Assembly: GCA_002449535.1 (NCBI GenBank)
Contig: DJWZ01000088.1
Span: 1 to 25,298, forward strand
Direction: 5' to 3'
Source of the DNA: Prevotellaceae bacterium UBA7017
Lineage (GTDB): Bacteria > Bacteroidota > Bacteroidia > Bacteroidales > Bacteroidaceae
DNA length: 25,298 nucleotides
A program made the translations under genes and the position numbers. The notes beneath the pieces are model-generated. The model saw nothing but the letters and a program-made list of their open reading frames with translations. It ran no database searches and was not told where the DNA came from. Every line of letters starts with the position of its first letter. Positions within the stretch are counted from its first letter, which is position 1. Shown here one piece after another: positions 22,165-25,298 of the stretch.

Positions 22165-23793
22165 ATGACAGACTTTAAACAGATTTTCGAAAGCCATTAT
22201 ACGTGGATAGAAGGCTTTATGCGGAATGTTCGTCGTTATACTGAACGAACTGCTATGATAGCGTCTGAAACTGGTAAGAAATGGACCTATAAGGAGTTGA
22301 ACCAAGATACAAACCGTTTGTGCAACGCTCTGGTTGCTGATGATTTTCAGAAAGGCGATGTCATAATGGTTCAGATGGTCAACCGTCCTGAATTTGCCTT
22401 TGCATACGTTGCTGCACAGAAGATGCATGGTGTCTGCTGTCCTGTAAACTATCGTATCAGCACAGGCGAACTGGCGTACAACATCGATGACTCCAAACCT
22501 AAAATCCTTATGGTGTGCGAATCAAAGCTGGAAAGCGCCATTGCTGCCGTCAATCAGGCTAAACACAAGCCTAAGAGAATTGTCGTGGCAAGCGATAAGA
22601 AAATGGAAGGAGCAACCTGCTATAATGATTATGTGGCAGAAGCAAGCAGCGAAGAGCCTCCTTATATGGGTGAATATAACATATATGACGAGACGACTCG
22701 TCTTTATACATCTGGTACTACAGGCAAACCTAAGGGTGTTGCCATGACAAGTATCAATGAGGTCTTGTCTGCCCATGATGTTATGATTCATTTCCCTATG
22801 AGCTATAAGGACGTCACCATGAATACCACCCCTTGGTTCCATCGTGGAGGATTGCATTGTGCTGGTCCTTGTCCTACCTTCTATGCCGGTGCCACTCTCG
22901 TGATACTTGGAAAGTTCGAAGCGCGTACAGCATTGAAGTTGGTGCAGAAGTATAAGATAACCTTCGTTGTGGGAGTGCCTACAGTTCTTGAAGAACTGGC
23001 AGATGTTCAGGAGCGTCAGGGTTATGATATCAGTGCCCTAAAGGGCATCGTAACTATGGGTAGTCCGCTGGAGCGTTCTGCCTGCATCCGTTACCAGAAG
23101 GTTCTTACACCTAATATATATAATGGTTATGGTACTACAGAAACGTTCTGGAATACTTTCCTTCGTCCTTTTGACCTGCCTGAGAATGCCGGTACTGCGG
23201 GAGCGTCTTGTGTAGATGACGATGTCCGTGTGGTAAAAGTATATGAAGATCGCAGGGCGGAACCAGATGATTTGGTAGCAACAGACGGCTCAGAGGTTGG
23301 CGAGGTTATTATCTGCTCACCAGCAAAATCTCCATATGTATATCATAATAAGCCAGAGGAAACAGAGAAGAAGTACTACAGGGGCTTCATTTATACCAAT
23401 GACCTCGGCACATGGGACGATAATCAGTTTGTAACCATCGTAGGCCGTAAGGACGATATGATAATTTCTTCTGGTGAGAATATCTATCCAACAGAGGTTG
23501 AAGCAGTTCTGAATACTCATCCGAAGGTTAAGGACTGTATTGTTACCTCTGTGCCTGATAAGATTCGTGGTCAAATGGTAACAGCTTACATCGTTCGTGA
23601 TGATAAGTCTCTGACACCAGAGGAACTGGATGCCTTCTGTAAGCAGAGTCCAGATATAGCAAACTTCAAGCGTCCTCGCTACTATCGCTTTACAGAGTTT
23701 ATACCATTCAATGCTACAGGTAAGAAACTGCACGTAAAGATTAAGGAGATAGCAGAGGCAGACCTTAAGAACGGTTTGCTGTATAGAGTGTAA
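22165..23793 (+). CDS. acyl-CoA ligase (AMP-forming, ANL superfamily)
   Basis: A 542-residue adenylate-forming enzyme that activates a carboxylic acid with ATP and CoA. Motifs: P-loop LYTSGTTGKPKGVAMT (about residues 179-194), YNGYGTTE (about 318-325), YTNDLGTWDDNQFVTIVGRKDD with MIISSGENIYPTEVEAVL (about 410-445), and the C-terminal ATGKKLHVKIK with the conserved lysine. It resembles medium/long-chain fatty-acid or aromatic-acid CoA ligases; sequence does not fix the substrate. The gene follows the thioesterase and ends 1 base before a GC-rich palindromic repeat. Confidence 0.92.
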   Translation: MTDFKQIFESHYTWIEGFMRNVRRYTERTAMIASETGKKWTYKELNQDTNRLCNALVADDFQKGDVIMVQMVNRPEFAFAYVAAQKMHGVCCPVNYRISTGELAYNIDDSKPKILMVCESKLESAIAAVNQAKHKPKRIVVASDKKMEGATCYNDYVAEASSEEPPYMGEYNIYDETTRLYTSGTTGKPKGVAMTSINEVLSAHDVMIHFPMSYKDVTMNTTPWFHRGGLHCAGPCPTFYAGATLVILGKFEARTALKLVQKYKITFVVGVPTVLEELADVQERQGYDISALKGIVTMGSPLERSACIRYQKVLTPNIYNGYGTTETFWNTFLRPFDLPENAGTAGASCVDDDVRVVKVYEDRRAEPDDLVATDGSEVGEVIICSPAKSPYVYHNKPEETEKKYYRGFIYTNDLGTWDDNQFVTIVGRKDDMIISSGENIYPTEVEAVLNTHPKVKDCIVTSVPDKIRGQMVTAYIVRDDKSLTPEELDAFCKQSPDIANFKRPRYYRFTEFIPFNATGKKLHVKIKEIAEADLKNGLLYRV

Positions 23794-23822
23794 CCCCCTC
23801 CCGACCTCCCCAAGGGGAGGAG
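23794..23822. repeat. GC-rich palindromic repeat after the acyl-CoA ligase gene
   Basis: Directly after the TAA. CCTCCCC (23805-23811) pairs with GGGGAGG (23814-23820) around a two-base loop. It is nearly the same element as inside the second pduO. Confidence 0.85.
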
Positions 23823-23838
23823 AAGGTTAATGCATAAG

Positions 23839-23872
23839 AAATCCGGAAAGATGAACTCTTCCCGGATTTTTT
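23839..23872. terminator. intrinsic terminator between the acyl-CoA ligase and the symporter
   Basis: AAATCCGG (23839-23846) pairs with CCGGATTT, with an inner AAGA/TCTT stem and a TTTTTT run on the plus strand. It lies between two convergent genes. Confidence 0.8.
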
Positions 23873-23892
23873 AATTCCTAATTCCTAATTAA
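23872..23892. repeat. 7 bp tandem repeat (taattcc) at the symporter 3' end
   Basis: Units: taattcc, taattcc, taattaa. The symporter stop (23889-23891) lies in the last unit. Confidence 0.7.
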
Positions 23893-25286
23893 TAAAGTCC
23901 AAACGCTCCGATGAGGAGTACTGTGAGCAGTATAGGCACAATGTATTTCAGCATAATGATATACATTGTCTTTCGTCTGAATGGGTAGCCGTTCATGCGT
24001 ATCTCTCCAACAAGAAGTCTTGGCTTTACTATCCATCCGAAGAGTATGCAGGTGAGAATAGCCAAGATTGGCATCATCAGGTTGTTGGAGACGTAGTCAA
24101 AGATGTCGAGAATCTGTGCCACTGCTCCGTTAGGCAGTTCATATTCGAAGTAGAATACGTTATATCCCAGACATACGATGATACTTGATATGAGTGCTCC
24201 GCCTTGCATTATGCAGACGGCCTTTGTCCTGCTCCAATGAAATGCATCCATAACGCTCGATACGCAAGCCTCCAGAATGCTCACAGCACTTGTGGTGGCG
24301 GCAAAGAGTACCAGCAGGAAGAATGCAATTCCTATAAAAGGTCCGAAAGCACCGAGAGATTGGAATATCTTTGGTAGGGCAACGAAGATAAGTCCAGGAC
24401 CAGCTCCCATTCCTTCTGTTCCCATGAAGACATAGACGGCAGGGATAACCATCAAACCTGCAAGGAGGGCTATCGTTGTATCGCATATCTCAATGCGGTC
24501 AACAGCCTGTCCCAGATTGACATCTTTCTTCATATATGAGCCATAAGCCACCATGATACCCATAGCAATACTCAGAGAGTAGAACAACTGCGAGCAGGCG
24601 TCCATCGTAATCTTAAGGAACTTGGTAAGGGTGATGCCTTCAAAGTTCGGAATGAGGTAAACGGCAGCGCCTTCCAGACCAGTGCGTGTTACTCCGTTGG
24701 CGTCTGTATGCTCCATGAAGAGAGAGTAGATACAGATGAATACAACAAGGAACAGCAGCAGTGGCATTACTATTTTCGAGAACTTCTCAATTCCTTTTTC
24801 TACTCCGCTATATACTACGAAGAAACACATTGCAGCAAAAAAGAGCATATATCCTATCGGAGCCCATTGCTGCGTGATGAAACCACTGAAAAATCCTTCT
24901 TTTACCGCTTCGTCTCCCTGAAAGAGCAGATATTGCATGCAGTATTTCAGCACCCATCCTCCGATGACGCAATAGTAAGGATATATTATTGACGGAATTA
25001 CAAACGACAGGAAACCTATGAAAGCCCATTTCTTGTTGAAGAACTTGTAGGCAGTCAGCGGACCTTGTTGTGAACGTCTGCCGATTGCCACCTCTGTTAT
25101 CAGCAAGGTGAAGCCGAAGGTGATGGCAAGAATGATATATACCATCAGGAATACGCCGCCGCCATTACGGGCAGCAAGGTATGGGAAACGCCAAATGTTA
25201 CCCAGTCCTACAGCACTTCCGGCTGCTGCAAGAACAAATCCGAGTGAACCGCTAAATGAATTTCTGTTTTTCTCGTGTTTTGACAT
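23889..25286 (-). CDS. neurotransmitter:sodium symporter (NSS/SNF) family transporter
   Basis: A 465-residue inner-membrane transporter with about 12 predicted membrane segments. The first segment has the family signature GFVLAAAGSAVGLGNIWRFP followed by YLAARNGGGVFLMVY, containing the sodium- and substrate-binding region. IPSIIYPYYCVIGGWVLKY, a QLFYSLSIAMGIMVAYGSYM segment and ATTSAVSILEACVSSVMDAF also match NSS proteins such as LeuT/MhsT. These transporters take up amino acids or amine-type substrates with sodium; the exact substrate is not deducible. It starts at ATG 25286, near the window edge, so its promoter is outside, and it converges on the acyl-CoA ligase gene. Confidence 0.93.
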   Translation of the reverse strand: MSKHEKNRNSFSGSLGFVLAAAGSAVGLGNIWRFPYLAARNGGGVFLMVYIILAITFGFTLLITEVAIGRRSQQGPLTAYKFFNKKWAFIGFLSFVIPSIIYPYYCVIGGWVLKYCMQYLLFQGDEAVKEGFFSGFITQQWAPIGYMLFFAAMCFFVVYSGVEKGIEKFSKIVMPLLLFLVVFICIYSLFMEHTDANGVTRTGLEGAAVYLIPNFEGITLTKFLKITMDACSQLFYSLSIAMGIMVAYGSYMKKDVNLGQAVDRIEICDTTIALLAGLMVIPAVYVFMGTEGMGAGPGLIFVALPKIFQSLGAFGPFIGIAFFLLVLFAATTSAVSILEACVSSVMDAFHWSRTKAVCIMQGGALISSIIVCLGYNVFYFEYELPNGAVAQILDIFDYVSNNLMMPILAILTCILFGWIVKPRLLVGEIRMNGYPFRRKTMYIIMLKYIVPILLTVLLIGAFGLY

Positions 25287-25298
25287 TATGATTATATG

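Noticed and set aside
1..25298. tRNA, rRNA, insertion-sequence or prophage genes
   Set aside because: No cloverleaf, rRNA signature, transposase, integrase or phage motif was recognised on either strand.

Overview
The window reads as chromosome from a Bacteroidota member, most likely a Prevotella/Segatella-type Bacteroidales. Supporting signs are promoters of the TTTG - about 19 bp - TAnnTTTG type, leaders so short that some mRNAs look nearly leaderless, TonB-dependent receptors with N-terminal plugs, and a lipoprotein with an acidic patch after its lipobox cysteine. The genus is an inference from sequence style.

Layout. Positions 1-4600 (minus strand) hold a corrinoid-uptake operon behind a cobalamin riboswitch: a BtuB-like receptor, a CbiK-like lipoprotein, and a second TonB-dependent receptor cut by the window edge. 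Positions 4751-12298 (plus strand) hold a tightly overlapping operon for late cobalamin synthesis: cobB (cbiA), pduO, cobQ (cbiP), cobD, cbiB, cobU, cobT, cobS. It begins at a short-leader promoter with no riboswitch and ends at a long hairpin. Positions 12320-12671 (minus) hold a second cobalamin riboswitch with its own promoter; its only downstream reading frame is a 38-codon signal-peptide-like ORF. Next come an HI0933/BaiN-type flavoprotein, two tiny overlapping minus-strand ORFs, a second pduO, then minus-strand metF, cobalamin-dependent metH and ddl. Divergent from ddl are a LytTR response regulator, a hotdog thioesterase and an acyl-CoA ligase. A minus-strand NSS-family sodium symporter closes the window.

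How it fits together. The receptors would import corrinoids. The cob operon would amidate, adenosylate and attach the nucleotide loop to a corrin ring made elsewhere or salvaged. MetH would use the product, with MetF supplying methyl-tetrahydrofolate. None of the corrin-ring-forming genes is here, and no alpha-ribazole phosphatase (cobC) is seen.

Most unusual structure. Short tandem repeats, mostly 7 bp units, recur through the window and lie inside open reading frames (cobQ, cbiB twice, cobT, second pduO), at gene junctions where they supply start and stop codons (cbiB/cobU, cobU/cobT, ddl), and in a promoter. cobB carries three copies of a 22 bp palindromic unit in its interdomain linker. 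A GC-rich palindrome occurs at three places, once inside a gene. Because 7 and 22 are not multiples of 3, a change of one unit would shift the frame.
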